A stretch of 64,000 nucleotides of DNA, taken from Takakia lepidozioides (lineage: Eukaryota; Streptophyta; Takakiopsida; Takakiales; Takakiaceae). The notes under the pieces were generated by a model, which had not been told where the DNA came from, did no database searches, and was given only the letters and a program-made list of their open reading frames with translations. The stretch's first letter is position 1. Every line of letters begins with the position of its first letter. Shown in pieces: positions 45,881 to 61,600 of this stretch. The stretch spans positions 5,580,001 through 5,644,000 of the forward strand of contig CM060733.1 in the NCBI GenBank assembly GCA_030704615.1, in the 5' to 3' direction. The position numbers were made by a program, and so were the translations under genes.

Positions 45881-46009
45881 TTATGTTTGTGTAGGCAACC
45901 TAGGCCAATTCCCCGTAGAACCCGTAGAAGACGCGATCTTCCCCCAGTAGACCCCCTACTCCTCTTGACCGCCTTCGTGTTCCCCCCTGTGGCCCCCTTG
46001 GACATTGCT

Positions 46010-46430
46010 ACCCCTCCTGCCACCGGCGATTCGATCATTGCCAAGATTGCTAATTTCGACCATACAAAAGTCAAGAATTGGAGCACTCGATTCTCCCACT
46101 AGACTGAGAACGTTGGCAGTAGACCATGGACTGTCCCAGAAGTTTTCAATTTCAATGAAGACAATGACTAGCTACCAACCCGCTTCTATGCCTTCAAAAT
46201 TGACGTTTATATCTTTGGAATCGTGTACTATGAGTTGCTCAGCGGGAAGGTGCTTTTCGAGGATAGAGGTCATCTTCCGGCTCATGTGAAGGCCAGGGAA
46301 CGACTGCAGCTGCCTAAGGAAACCCCAACGAGATTGGCTGTTCTCATTCGACATTGTTGGGATAAGAATCCTTGCCTACACCCTGATTTCTCTGCAATAT
46401 GCCCATTGAGAATTGGTATGGATTTTATAT
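46010..46430 (+). pseudogene. Protein kinase fragment (decayed)
   Basis: Plus-strand frames read AKIANFDHTKVKNWSTR, matching the kinase AKIADFGLxxxK activation start with DFG changed to NFD. Then TENVGSRPWTVPEVFNFNED corresponds to GTxRWMAPEV with the conserved region altered, followed by a stop. KIDVYIFGIVYYELLSGKVL corresponds to DVYSFGIVxYELLTGKVPF, ending HCWDKNPCLHPDFSAICP (CWxxxPxxRPxFxxI). Stops and frame shifts separate these parts and the N-lobe is absent. It resembles plant Raf/TKL-like kinases. Catalytically dead. Confidence 0.8.
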
Positions 46431-47175
46431 TGATGAAGCATGCAATGAATATGCAGCATCCACCACGCGAAGATCAAACAACTTCAATGCTATTGCTAAG
46501 CCATTAGGAAGTTCCCTTTCCACCACATTTCTATACTTCCCAATGCTAATGACCCAACTGGTAAGGCCAATATCTTGCAAGTGGTATTGTGTCAAACGAG
46601 CAAACTCCTCGATACCAAAAAAACCTGTAGCAAAATCGGACAAATCCACCTCCGTGGAGATTAACCTTTTCTTCCCTTTCTCAATAGCTCTCATTGTCAC
46701 TTTTGGAATCAATGGGGATTTGAGAGTCCGTCCTCTTGAGCTCTTCTTAATTAGTGGGGGTACTTGCAAATCATAACCTGTTGTTGAAGTGTGTTCTATG
46801 GTTTAAAAACAGTGCTATAGGATACGTGCTTTTGCTAGAGATTGTATGGATGGATGTAGTGCTCGAATTTACCAGAATCTCTTATATGTTAAGATAGATG
46901 CAGTATTGAACCTATGTTGAGATGTTTGACCAGATGCATATTTCGGAAACAGGTCGAACTGTGGTAAAGAAACCCTGATAGAAGAGGTGTACAAAAAATG
47001 CAGTACAAGGTTCAACCATGCCACGACAAAAGTTCAATGTGTCTAAGGTGATTGAACATGAAAATGATACCGATATCGATATCGATATAATCGGTAAATG
47101 TCCTATGACGGGACACCTCCCGTCCTCCATTGCCGATTCCCAAGTGATTAGTAGCAGACAAGACACACTACAGAT
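46431..47175. other. Intergenic stretch
   Basis: Frames open on both strands at 46400-46775 but I recognise no family. A minus-strand piece reads ERELPNGLAIALKLFDL, faintly like a kinase ATP-binding strand, too weak to call. Confidence 0.3.
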
Positions 47176-47580
47176 ACCCAAGTGATTAGTAACATTCATT
47201 ATGGGACATTTCGGGGTGCAGCCAAATAGTTACAGAAGGTCACACAAGTCTTTATGTTACACACTGGCGATGTAATCTAAAATCTTATGTGGCCTTCATG
47301 TAATTCTTGGCATGCACAAGCCTGAATAGTTCTTGCTTACGATGATGGGCGGAAAGTGTGAGTAGGCAGAAGTCCATTGAACATCCTAAGTGATTAGTAA
47401 CAACCCAAGTGATTAGTAACCTTCATTACAGGATATTTCGGAGAGTGCATCCAAATACTTTCAGAGGGTCACACAAGACTTTATATTACACACTGGCAAT
47501 GTAATCTAAAATCTTGTGTTGCCTTCATGAAAGTCTTGCTATGCACAAGCCTGAAATGTGTTTGCATCAATGCATAAAAT
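47176..47580 (+). repeat. 227-bp imperfect tandem repeat
   Basis: Two units start ACCCAAGTGATTAGTAACAT (47176) and ACCCAAGTGATTAGTAACCT (47403) and match on through GGTCACACAAG, TTACACACTGGC, ATGTAATCTAAAATCTT and ATGCACAAGCCTGAA. Additional short AAGTGATTAGTA copies occur at about 47140 and 47390. Confidence 0.85.
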
Positions 47581-47782
47581 TATGATGGGTTGAGAGGGTG
47601 AGATGGCGGAAGTTCCTATTTATTCTAATTAAACTACATCGTTCGACAAGTGATCTCCCGTCGTCCTTCGACGGGAGGCCTCCCGTCCTCCTTTGACCAT
47701 TAACATCTTTGTGTTGGGACTGCCCAGTTACTGAAAGTTACCAACCGGTTAATTTTTTATCCATCAGGAATCGAACTATAGG

Positions 47783-49057
47783 GTGTTGGAAGTAACGCAC
47801 CCTGGTCGTATGGTCTCAGCAAGAGCCTCTGCTGAGAAATCCTTCAACCTTATCAGACTGCTGCGTTCAAAGGTTTCCGCCGAACAGGCGCAATCCTCCT
47901 CGGAGTCTGAGGGTAGGGGCGAGGGATCTGCTGGGGGTGAGGGTATTGTGGAGTCTTCACCATTTACACACGCTCGTTCTGAAAGAAGTCAAGGTCGCCA
48001 GGAGAGGTCACAAATGTCCCGCGACACCAACTCTTGAAAGGATTTACTAACACAACCAGATACAGTCGGAAATAGACTTGTGCACTTGGAGGAAGATGAA
48101 GATGACAGTGAGATTGAATCCAACGGCGTGCGTCAGAGCCCAATGTTTCAGAACCCATTTATCCACCATTTGACTGGAGTGCATATATGCGACGTGGAGT
48201 CAGAAAATATTTCGCCAGACGGGCAAGCCAGAGGCTGGCGGACGACGGGCGGTACGCTTCAGTTCTCCCTGGAACCAATATCCTCAAGGCCCCCGAATAT
48301 CTCAACTTTTCAGCTGTATAATCCTTAGATCGATGTAAGAGTGCAAGGCAACACGGGCATGCACAGGGAGATTATCAATATTGATGAGGACAAAGTGGTC
48401 AACAGGGTTGAGTCAGCATTTCATTATGGAGGGCCAACGAATGCCTCCATTGACTTTACTTCCCAAGTCCAATATACCGGTGGGGATAGGCTTCTTGCGA
48501 TGTCGGACTTTTCTGAGATGACACCCAACCAAGTGGACTTCGTTCTATCCGCAGACCTTATCACGGGAGGTCTCCCGTTCTCTAGGGCTCGGCGGCCGGC
48601 ACTGCAACCATGCTTGTCGTCATCTCCTGGTGGAACACCGGTCCCCACAATCACTCCAACTTTTTTACGTCCACAAGACCTCCCAGTAACCGAGGACATC
48701 ACATCTGCAGGAACCACACCAGTCGCCGAACAAGACGATGGATATTTGAGGCAATCACAGCTGTCTATAGTGGAGAACCTCACCTAGTCCCAGACCCAGA
48801 CAAGGACAATTGAAACAGAGCTTCCCACTCCACAACTACTTCATGGTGTTAGCAATACATAGCTCATTGTCACTCCTGCCAATCCATTGCCGGCACAATT
48901 CCCCATAACCGAGGACATCACATCTGTTGGAAACACACAAAATCTCGTTCGAAACCCTGACACTTTAAGGCAATCACAGCTGTCCACCATCGACCACATC
49001 CCACAGATGCAGACATTGGAAACGGAGCTCCATATTGGTGTTAGCATGGACGCCGCC
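47783..49057 (+). pseudogene. Low-complexity ORF relic with a duplicated TEDITS peptide unit
   Basis: Successive plus-strand frames in this region encode acidic, Ser/Thr-rich protein. A unit reading PVTEDITSAGTTPV ... LRQSQLSIVENL ... TIETELPTPQ (about 48680-48840) is repeated as PITEDITSVGNTQN ... LRQSQLSTIDHI ... TLETELHIGVS (about 48900-49045). Stops interrupt it, so it is a relic of a repetitive coding sequence, perhaps transposon-derived. Family not recognised. Confidence 0.45.
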
Positions 49058-49347
49058 TAAGGAATGCTCACAGATGGTGTCATTGATGGGTTGAGGGCAA
49101 TTGTTGATGGCTACTGCACCCCTTCGACCGTTGGATTGTCTCCGGAGGATGTTGCCAGATGTTGTGGAGGTTCTATTGTTAATTCCTCTCCCTCAAGGGT
49201 GGGCATGGGAGGTCTCCCTTCCTCTTCTTTTGGGAATACCTCAGCACGAGAGACCTCCTGTACCAAAGAGGCGGGATATCTTCCGGGAAAGCAACAACGG
49301 GAGGTCTCCCGACATAGTAAAGCCGGGAGATCTCTCTGTATCCAAGT

Positions 49348-49775
49348 GTCGAGGCCCAAATGCGACCTCTAGGGTAGCATATGCCGTGGGCCCAAGTGTC
49401 AAGTATCATCTAAATCCAAGTGTAAGATCTTCTATGTCTCCTAGTGCGTCTCCTATGTTGAGGCCCAAGCGACCTCTAGGATAGCCTGTACATTTGGCCC
49501 ATGTGTGAAGAATTGAAAATCGAAGACAAAGTGCAATTTCCTATGTATCCAATGCGTCTCTTATGTCGAGGCCCAAATGCGACCTCTAGGGTAGCCTGTG
49601 CCGTTGGCCCAAGTGTCAAGTGTCATCTAGGCCCAAGTGTCAAGTGTCATCTAAGCCCAAGTGCAATCTCCTATGTATGCAAGTGCGTCTTCTATGTCGA
49701 GGCCCAAGTGCGACCTCTAGGGTAGCCTTTGCCGTTGGCCCAAGGGTCCAATGTCATGTAAGTCCAAATGCATTT
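49348..49775 (+). repeat. Minisatellite, four ~110-130-bp units
   Basis: GAGGCCCAAATGCGACCTCT and close variants occur at about 49350, 49459, 49569 and 49700, each followed by AGGGTAGC-CTGTGCCGTTGGCC-like text. A sub-repeat CCCAAGTGTCAAGTGTCATC is itself duplicated in the third unit. Confidence 0.9.
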
Positions 49776-49792
49776 TTTTCCCACAGAGCCTA

Positions 49793-49866
49793 CGACCAGA
49801 TTTGAACCGGAGACCTTTCCCTTGATATCTCTCCCATCGAGGCTCCAACCATTGTCCCAGGAATGC
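49793..49866 (-). repeat. tRNA-like Pol III box pair, possible SINE head
   Basis: On the minus strand an A-box-like TGGTTGGAGCC precedes GGTCTCCGGTTCAAATCTGG, a B box with a TCCGG/CTGGT arm that forms four of five T-arm pairs. The acceptor ends do not pair, so it is not a functional tRNA. A tRNA-derived SINE head is possible. Confidence 0.35.
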
Positions 49867-49869
49867 TCA

Positions 49870-51060
49870 CTTTGCCATTTGTGCTATTTTTTGTGAATTT
49901 CCAGCGACCAAAAGTACTTGGAATTCCGTATCTCCCACACCGCAGTCCAAAAGTCAAGAGACCAAGCCGGTGCACCCCTCCTCCTCGATGGCTTTCCAAC
50001 CGTACCAAGCACCAGCGCCGGGGCCTCGCGGTTTAGGACATCTCAACGCTACAAAACAAAACGAAACGAAACAAAACAAACAAACGTCTCGATTCATATA
50101 TTGATATTGATAGGCATATGGAAAAAGAGATTGAACCATGGCCGAGGACAAGTCTTCATTTTGTTACATTAAGTTAAAAATATCCAATTCGAAATCCTCA
50201 TTTACAAGTTTCTCGCTAGCCTAGCCAATGGGAAGATATCAACCCTTAGATCGGACATCCGGAGTGGCATGCTCAAAATGCATGGATGAAAACAATCTAG
50301 ACAGCAGGTACTATATCATGTACATCCATCCACACTACTGCTATCCGTCGACAGTGTTATTTGAAATAGCTCGGGACAGATGGCAAAACCACCATAATTG
50401 CAGAAATTGCCAAATCACGGACCTGACAGGTGTATGCAGAGTGCAGTGTCAGGACTGAGGAGGCACATTCCGTGTGGAATTCTCAATGTGATCAGTAGAC
50501 AGGACCAAGCCCTTTGGCCTAGCCGCTTCGTAGAATCGGCCTCTTTGTAGACCGATTCTAAGTTGACTGCTTGCCCTAACTTTGATGTATTTGTGGGCTA
50601 CTATGACTGCCGACGCCGTAAAGTGAACAGCTGAGACACCTACTGCTGTAAGCCTTTAATTGGCCCACATGTCGCTTGTTCACGCCCAGTTAAATATCTT
50701 TCAGTATTTTTGGTAATGTTTTGTGGACCCCTCACTCGGTGTCTTTCTTGGCCAGTTGGACTGGACAATCGGTAAGTTATCGTGCTTGGGAACTGTCCCC
50801 TTCTTGCTACTTACTCCTTACCCACACGCTTATTTTTCCCTTGTATCTTCCTTTCTTCTAGTAATAAAGTTTTATGGGCTTGAGTCGGTTCACTAGGGGC
50901 CAGTCGGATTTGTGAGCGGTTGCTCCATGACAGGCCTTCCATCTCGTCCGTTTGGACTTCTGTTCGTTTTTGCATTTTATTTATTATTATTATTTTTGAG
51001 TGGATTCTACAAAAATAAGAAAAACAATAAAGAAAGATTAAAAGTGTGGCAGCGCCGTGG
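49870..51060. other. Intergenic stretch upstream of PABP
   Basis: A 76-codon Cys-rich plus-strand frame at 50228-50458 (YIMYIHPHYCYPS, HHNCRNCQITD) has no recognised family and may be chance. No other gene seen. Confidence 0.35.
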
Positions 51061-51599
51061 AGGTGATTGAAAGTTAGGGTTCCGGGGAATTGGCGCCAGG
51101 CGATTCCGCTACCGCGCTCTAATCAGGGGGACAGGGAGAGCCGTGAGATTGGAGGGGAAGATCGGATGGTGGAGAGGAGCGGAGAGGGCGGGAGAGCGGG
51201 CGAGGCCAAGAGGGAGAGAGAGCGGAAGGCCGCGCAGGGCCGGTCCTTCTCGGAGCGTGGCCTCCTCAGCGCTCGTGGACGCTGCACCCCGGCTGTGATA
51301 TTCGCGGCGTTGCTGCAGGCAGGCTCTCTTGCCTGTGACGGGTCCCATGCCTACAGGAAGGGTTTGACGCTGGCGGCCAGCAGCAAACAGCAACGCGCAT
51401 ACCTGGGGCGTGGTGGTGAGGGAGGTCCAACCAACCTTATCACAGACGTCGTCTGCGTGTGTGTGAATCCGGGCCTTCTGCTTGCATGGTCGAGTTGTTT
51501 TGAAGCAGCAGAGATTCAAGTGGGGAGGGAAGAACGCGGTGCATCCTGCTCTATCTACTTCTTTTTTGTGTGGTGGATGTGAGTTGCCCGCTCTTGTTC

Positions 51600-55868
<4,269 letters not shown>

Positions 55869-58605
55869 AGATGTGCATTACACAACCAGGATGCAATGGC
55901 CTTTGGTCTTTGCTTTGGCCCTTTGTTTCTGATTGTGTGGATTGGTATCTGCTTGGTCTACATGGATGCAGGTCACATTGTACGTTTCTACTGGTGTAGG
56001 AATGGATTTGCTTGTTCAGACATGGGAGGATGGTGTTGTAGGTTGGGTTCACTTTGATCGGTGCCTGCTCCATGAGCAAATTTTGGCCTCCAGTTTCACC
56101 CTTTTTCAATCAAGTGTGGGACATGGTTTCCATCCCATGCTTTTGGGGATTTTGGTGGTAGAAGTGATTGTCTCATCGGCGTAAGACATGGGTGCTACCT
56201 GCTGCCAAGCTCTGATATCATCTGCAGCAAAGCTTAATTTTTGGTGGGGCTTATAGGTGGCTGGGGGATAACTGCGGAGTCTGTCCTTCCTTCTGTTGTC
56301 TGTTTGAAGCAATTTGAAAAAACTTTTTCAATGTGTCTGAGCATCATCTGGTGAGCCCATTGTGTAGTGCTTGTGGAAAGGGGAGGTAGATGTGTGGTGT
56401 GGTGAGTGGGCCTTTTCCCTGTAGTTGCCGAGGTTAACTGGATCCATCAACATGCATCATGTCTAGGATTTTTTTATGATTGGGGCATGTAATGGCTATC
56501 ATTTGGAGGATTGGTTGTTTGGCTGCGGTAAGTGTTTCAGGAATTCTTTTACATCTGTAACATGCAGGATAGTTGTCATATCTCAATGTGGTTGCAGTTG
56601 CTCCTAAAGAGGTTGACGTCATGTTTAGTTTTAAGCACCTGCCCCAGGGTTTTTTTCGGTTTGAGGACCCGTCCGAGGAAAATTTTGGGAACTCCTTTGA
56701 GAGTATGTTCTCTCTCTACAAGGCTGTGCAAAGTCGCTGATTTCTTCTACTTTATCTTCAATCTCTGCCCAGGGCAATGGCCTGTAATCGACGCATTAAT
56801 TATGTGAGTCCTGTATCCGTGGTCTTTGTATGGATTAAAGTCCTTTGAATTACATAGGTACATAGTCAGCAGGGTTTTCTGCACTTCAAATATTATAGGC
56901 ATGTTGATCATTATTCAGGAGAACTGTGCTCGAATTGGTGTAATGTCACAGTTCTACAAACAAATTCCCCACAGGCACATTTTGATTATGAAGTATTGAG
57001 ATATGCTTCCTCCCCAATGGCATATTTGCTCTCAATGGAAGTTAGCTGACTTATGTGGAGATGTGGTAGGTAACTTCAGTGGCAACTGTTGAGCAGCTCC
57101 CTGCATGGTTGATGCATTCCTCAGTTCTACTGCATTGCCAAAGTTTATGATGAGGTGTAGGTAGTTAGCTCTGTTGACCCGTTTTGGGAGTGCAGAAAAT
57201 TGGTATGAAGCTTCAGAAGTATCCATGTTATGTCATGTATCATGAGCTATTTTGTCTGCGTTTAGGTCGGTATCCTCCTTGGCACTCGGTGTTCAAGGGT
57301 AGAGAAAGGTGAGTGCAAAGTTTGTATCAGCAGATTTACTAGTCTAGACAACAGTTTGCACGAGAAGCTTACTGGAAGATCGGAGATGTGCATCCTGGAA
57401 GCCAGTGTTGCTAGTTGCTACCTTCTTGAATAGTTTGCAAGGTCCAACTGCTGTCATACAGCACGAGTTGTACATCGCTCCCAAATTCTATCCGCTCTTC
57501 TCCTTCCTTTGTTGCTGCAATACTTACCACTGGGTTATTGGGATTCCTGTGTGTTCTGCTGAAGCTCTGAACTGCAGAGTCTGCCCGCGTCCCTGCTGCA
57601 AATCTTTGTATCTTTCCATCAGGACCTGTAACCTCGGCAAACTACCCATCCCCTTGAAGGTCATGGTTGCTGCTAGCTTAGATATTGAGCTTGTTATCAA
57701 TGTAAGAACAATAAGTTCATATATTCAATCTCTGCAGCGTTTGAGTTTATACTGCATGGAAAATCAACACACCAAGAGAGGAGGGATATCTTACACATAA
57801 GTTTCGTGCCTGTGATGTTGAACCCTGTTGCATCTTGTGCAACCATCAAGGATCAAACTATTTGATCCTTTGTGAAATGAGCGAGGAGATCTCTCATGAG
57901 ACACTATCTCGATAGCCCAGACAGTAGACGAAGACTGCAAATCAGTATCAGACTGCAAATCAGTATCTTGAGGCTGTTGCGTCTCTGATTCCAAGTGGGA
58001 TCCCGCGTTCCACTACAGAGATGTGATGTGTGTTTCTAGATGTGAAGGGGTAGTATTCCCGAGTGTTGTGATTTGAGACTCTGGATGATGTTGTGTACAC
58101 CTATGAATGTGTTCTATTTCCAAAGCACATCAATGTCCGAGATGAATGTGTTCACAACCTTACAAGTTAGAAGAGTGTTAGAAGAGTGTTTTCTCTAAAG
58201 AATAGTCTACTGGACGAGTCTTTCCAAATCGGTGGCTTGCGTGTTGGGCTTTACAGTTGACGAGGCAACTGCAGTGCTGGCACGCAATCCCAGGAAAGGA
58301 GGGCAGATTGGGTTCTGCCACTTGAGAAAATTTCTGAGAATCTTTTTAGAACTAATATCATGTCAAGAGAGAAAGAGAAGAGGACTGTTAAAGCTGTGTT
58401 AAAGCAAGACAGTGTGACACGTTTTGTCTATCTATGTAGGATTCGAAGTAGTGTAGGATTGATCGAGACAACGGGAGGGGAGGCCTCAACATTACAGTCT
58501 CGAAATTGAGGAACTTGAAAGCGATTTGATTACCCCCCACGCACTCAGAAGAGCGTAAGAGAGCTAGAAGGGAGAGGAGGAGGGGATTCTCAAAGTCCAC
58601 TCACT
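55869..58605. other. PABP 3' region and OAT upstream region
   Basis: 2.7 kb without a recognised gene. The first few hundred bases are probably PABP 3' UTR and the last few hundred the OAT promoter. A 17-bp tandem duplication (GACTGCAAATCAGTATC) lies at about 57933-57968 and a GTTAGAAGAGT duplication near 58167. Confidence 0.4.
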
Positions 58606-61600
58606 ATGGCGGCCCGTGCCAGAGTCATGCAGGGTAGAGCATTGCAGACTCTCTCATCGTGCCTCAGGGTTAGGACAGTGCCAGTTTTCCACCGTGATCT
58701 GTCGGCAAGTACGCAGGCTGTTCCAAAGAGGGCTGATTCGGGCGGTACGCTGTCTTCGGAGGATCTGATTCAATTGGAGCATCAATGCAGCGCCCACAAG
58801 TGTGTTCTCGTGTCTCTGTCATTCCATTAAAATTGTGAGAGGGTTTAGGCATGACAGTATTCACAAGTACCTCATTTGTCAGAGTCATGGATTGCAACAT
58901 AACAATTCCAACACACTGGCATACCCCTCAACAATCCGGATTCCATGTTAGTTGCATTGCTTTAAAGGTTGCCATTGTTATTGCAGTGAAAATCATATTT
59001 CTAATAAAAGCACCACTGATTTGTTTCTCTACTTTACCACATGCATATGTCCTGGCAGTCACAGTAACATATAATGAAGAGAAAGAGGAGATTTTGGACT
59101 TGCCGATTCGAATGCGACCAGGGCACTGCAATAAATTCGTCCTTTCCTCCGGGTATACATCTCGGCTAGTCCATGCCCCGGGTCGATCATGAAGCTACTA
59201 CACACGCCTATCCAGTGTGGTCACAACTTGAACGCTCCTCTATGTTAACACGACCAGTGGGAATATTTGCAGTTATCATCCGCTGCCAGTGGTTTTTGCA
59301 CGCGCTAAGAACGCTGAGGTTTGGGATCCTGAAGGGAGAAAGTACCTGGACTTCCTTTCTGCTTACTCTGCTGTCAACCAGGTTCCTTCATAACCACCGT
59401 CAAAGTATGTGGCATAGAGTGGAGTGAGATCTTCCCAGGGAAATTTCCAGGGGGTACTTTGTCCAGCAAAGATTCACTTGCTTGATTGACAGGATACTCC
59501 TATGAAACTGTGTTATTTGATGTGAAGTCGCAGTATCTGTAGGATCCAGAACCCGTGGTAACAACTGCAACTACAAATTCTCTTGAAATTTGTAACAAGA
59601 GCTGCTGATTTACCCACTTAGGAGCACCCTGACCAGCTGCTACATGTTCTAGGTGAGTTTCCAAATCAACCATCAGGCAACTGCATTGCTCAAGTACTGG
59701 AAAGTAATTAGAAACCTGTATTTGCTGCACTTTATTGCAATTTCATATGCCCTTTAAGGAGTGTAAGCAAGCACTGAGGAGCAACCTACAATATGAGAAA
59801 GTTGATGGTTGGGTTGCAGGGGCATGGGAACCAAAAAATTATTGATGCGCTAGTGGAGCAAGCACAGCGCCTCACTCTAAGCTCCCGTGCTTTTCATAAT
59901 GACAAATTTCCCATGTTTGCCAAGATGTTGACGTCAACCTTTGGCTATGAAATGATGCTGCCCATGAACACTGGGGCTGAGGGTGTGGAAACAGCAATCA
60001 AGCTGGCACGCAAGTGGGGATATGAGAAGAAAGGCATCCCCAAAGATCAGGTCTGTTCATTGTTTGATGTCAGTAGCTAGTGTTTGAAACCTTAAAGATG
60101 CTCTGTCTATTCATCATAGTCGTCAAACTGCACTCAGTTGCTTAGCATAGAGGCACCCAGGCTCTCTTGGTTTTTACAGAGAAACAGTTATTGCAGAGCT
60201 GCTGGCACAAGTTGTGAGCAATGGCCATCTGACTAATCTGACGTGCTCGTCAATTTAGGTTTTGTGTGTGGCAACTTGATAAGTAAAGTTACTTCGGCTG
60301 AAGTAGTGGGTGTCATTTCAGGCCATGATTGTTTCATGTTGTGGCTGCTTCCATGGCCGCACCATGGCAGCAATTTCCATGAGTTGCGACAATGAGGCCA
60401 CCCGTGGTTTCTGGCCATTGGTTGGCGGCCAACTGAAGGTCGACTTTGGTGATGCTGATGCCCTTGCACATCAGCTCAAAAGTGAGTGATACTGCATATC
60501 ATACCAGATACTTCCAAGGATGTGCATGGTTTTTGACTTTGAATCCAAGTGACTGTTTATCCCACTCCCAATATATATGTACTTTCAGACTGGAACGCTG
60601 CATGCTCAAATTTATGAATGGTCTTTCGAAGGAAATGCCGTTCAAGAGAGGGTTTGCTCCAAGATCCTTTTAAGTTCCAGGGCCACCTCAAAGAACTCGT
60701 TTCTACTGAACAGTTACCTGAACAAATGGAGACGGCAGTATGAATGTAGTGGGCAAGAAAATGAGTCTGGTTATTGGTTGGGGGTACATTGTGATGGTCA
60801 CATTGCTATTTTGGAAGGGGGACTCGCTGTGCAAGGAATTCCGTTGCTGTGTATGGATGCAGAGGGACTAAAATTGGCTAATCAGCACAAGCAATTTTCC
60901 TGTCATGTATCTCTCTTGTCCTTGATCCTGGTCCTCCCCGTCCAACACCAACAGATGCAAGGTCACAAATGCTGTAGTTACCTGTTGTTGCAGAGCATGG
61001 ACACCATGTTGCAGCATTCTTGTTCGAGCCTATTCAAGGAGAAGCTGGGGTACACTCTGGGCATTCTGTCTGTGTCATTCATTAAGATACTGCACAACTT
61101 TCTTAGGACTTTATCAGAGAACATCCTTGTGCACAGAAATTACAGTTTTTCCAAATCTATAACTTAAGAGTTAGGATCGTTGGTGATTGGGCAACGCTTG
61201 CGTGGATGATGAGATGTGGCCCGTAGTGAGCTTAGCAGACAACCTTATGTACTGAATACATCCAGAAACCACTGTTTAGTTGGCCACTCCTCTATTTCGG
61301 TCCACGACAGCTGCATTAACTAAAAGCCAGACAGGTGAAGAAGCCCCATATTGGAAAAACTTATTCAGTTATATGCTCTGACTTGAAATGTGCAGGTAAT
61401 AGTTCCACCGGAGGGGTATTTGAAGGCAGTCCGGGAGCTGTGTTCAAGGCACAATGTGTTAATGATAGCTGATGAGATCCAGACGGGAATTGGACGCACC
61501 GGCCGTCTTCTGGCCTGTGATTGGGAAGATGTTCGCCCCGATGTGGTGGTATGTTTCACTTCTTTTTTCTCAGTCTATGAAGAGGAAGATGTGTGAGGGA

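Larger units (their letters stand above)
47108..49335. repeat. Recurrent GGGAGG/CCTCCC palindromes
   Basis: Palindromic motifs recur through 2.2 kb: ACGGGACACCTCCCGT (47108), TCCCGTCGTCCTTCGACGGGA-type hairpin (about 47656), ACGGGAGGCCTCCCGT (47671, perfect 16-mer), ACGGGAGGTCTCCCGT (48563), TGGGAGGTCTCCCTT (about 49206), a GAGAGACCTCCTG variant (about 49248), ACGGGAGGTCTCCCGA (49297) and a degenerate CCGGGAGATCTCTC (about 49322). Function unknown. Confidence 0.8.

Noticed and set aside
51067-51582. 171-codon plus-strand ORF upstream of PABP
   Set aside because: Low-complexity Arg/Gly/Glu composition, open on the opposite strand too; more likely 5' UTR or promoter DNA.
60577-61167. 196-codon plus-strand ORF between OAT exons
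   Set aside because: It crosses a splice acceptor and an OAT exon in the wrong frame; the conserved OAT frame explains the exon.
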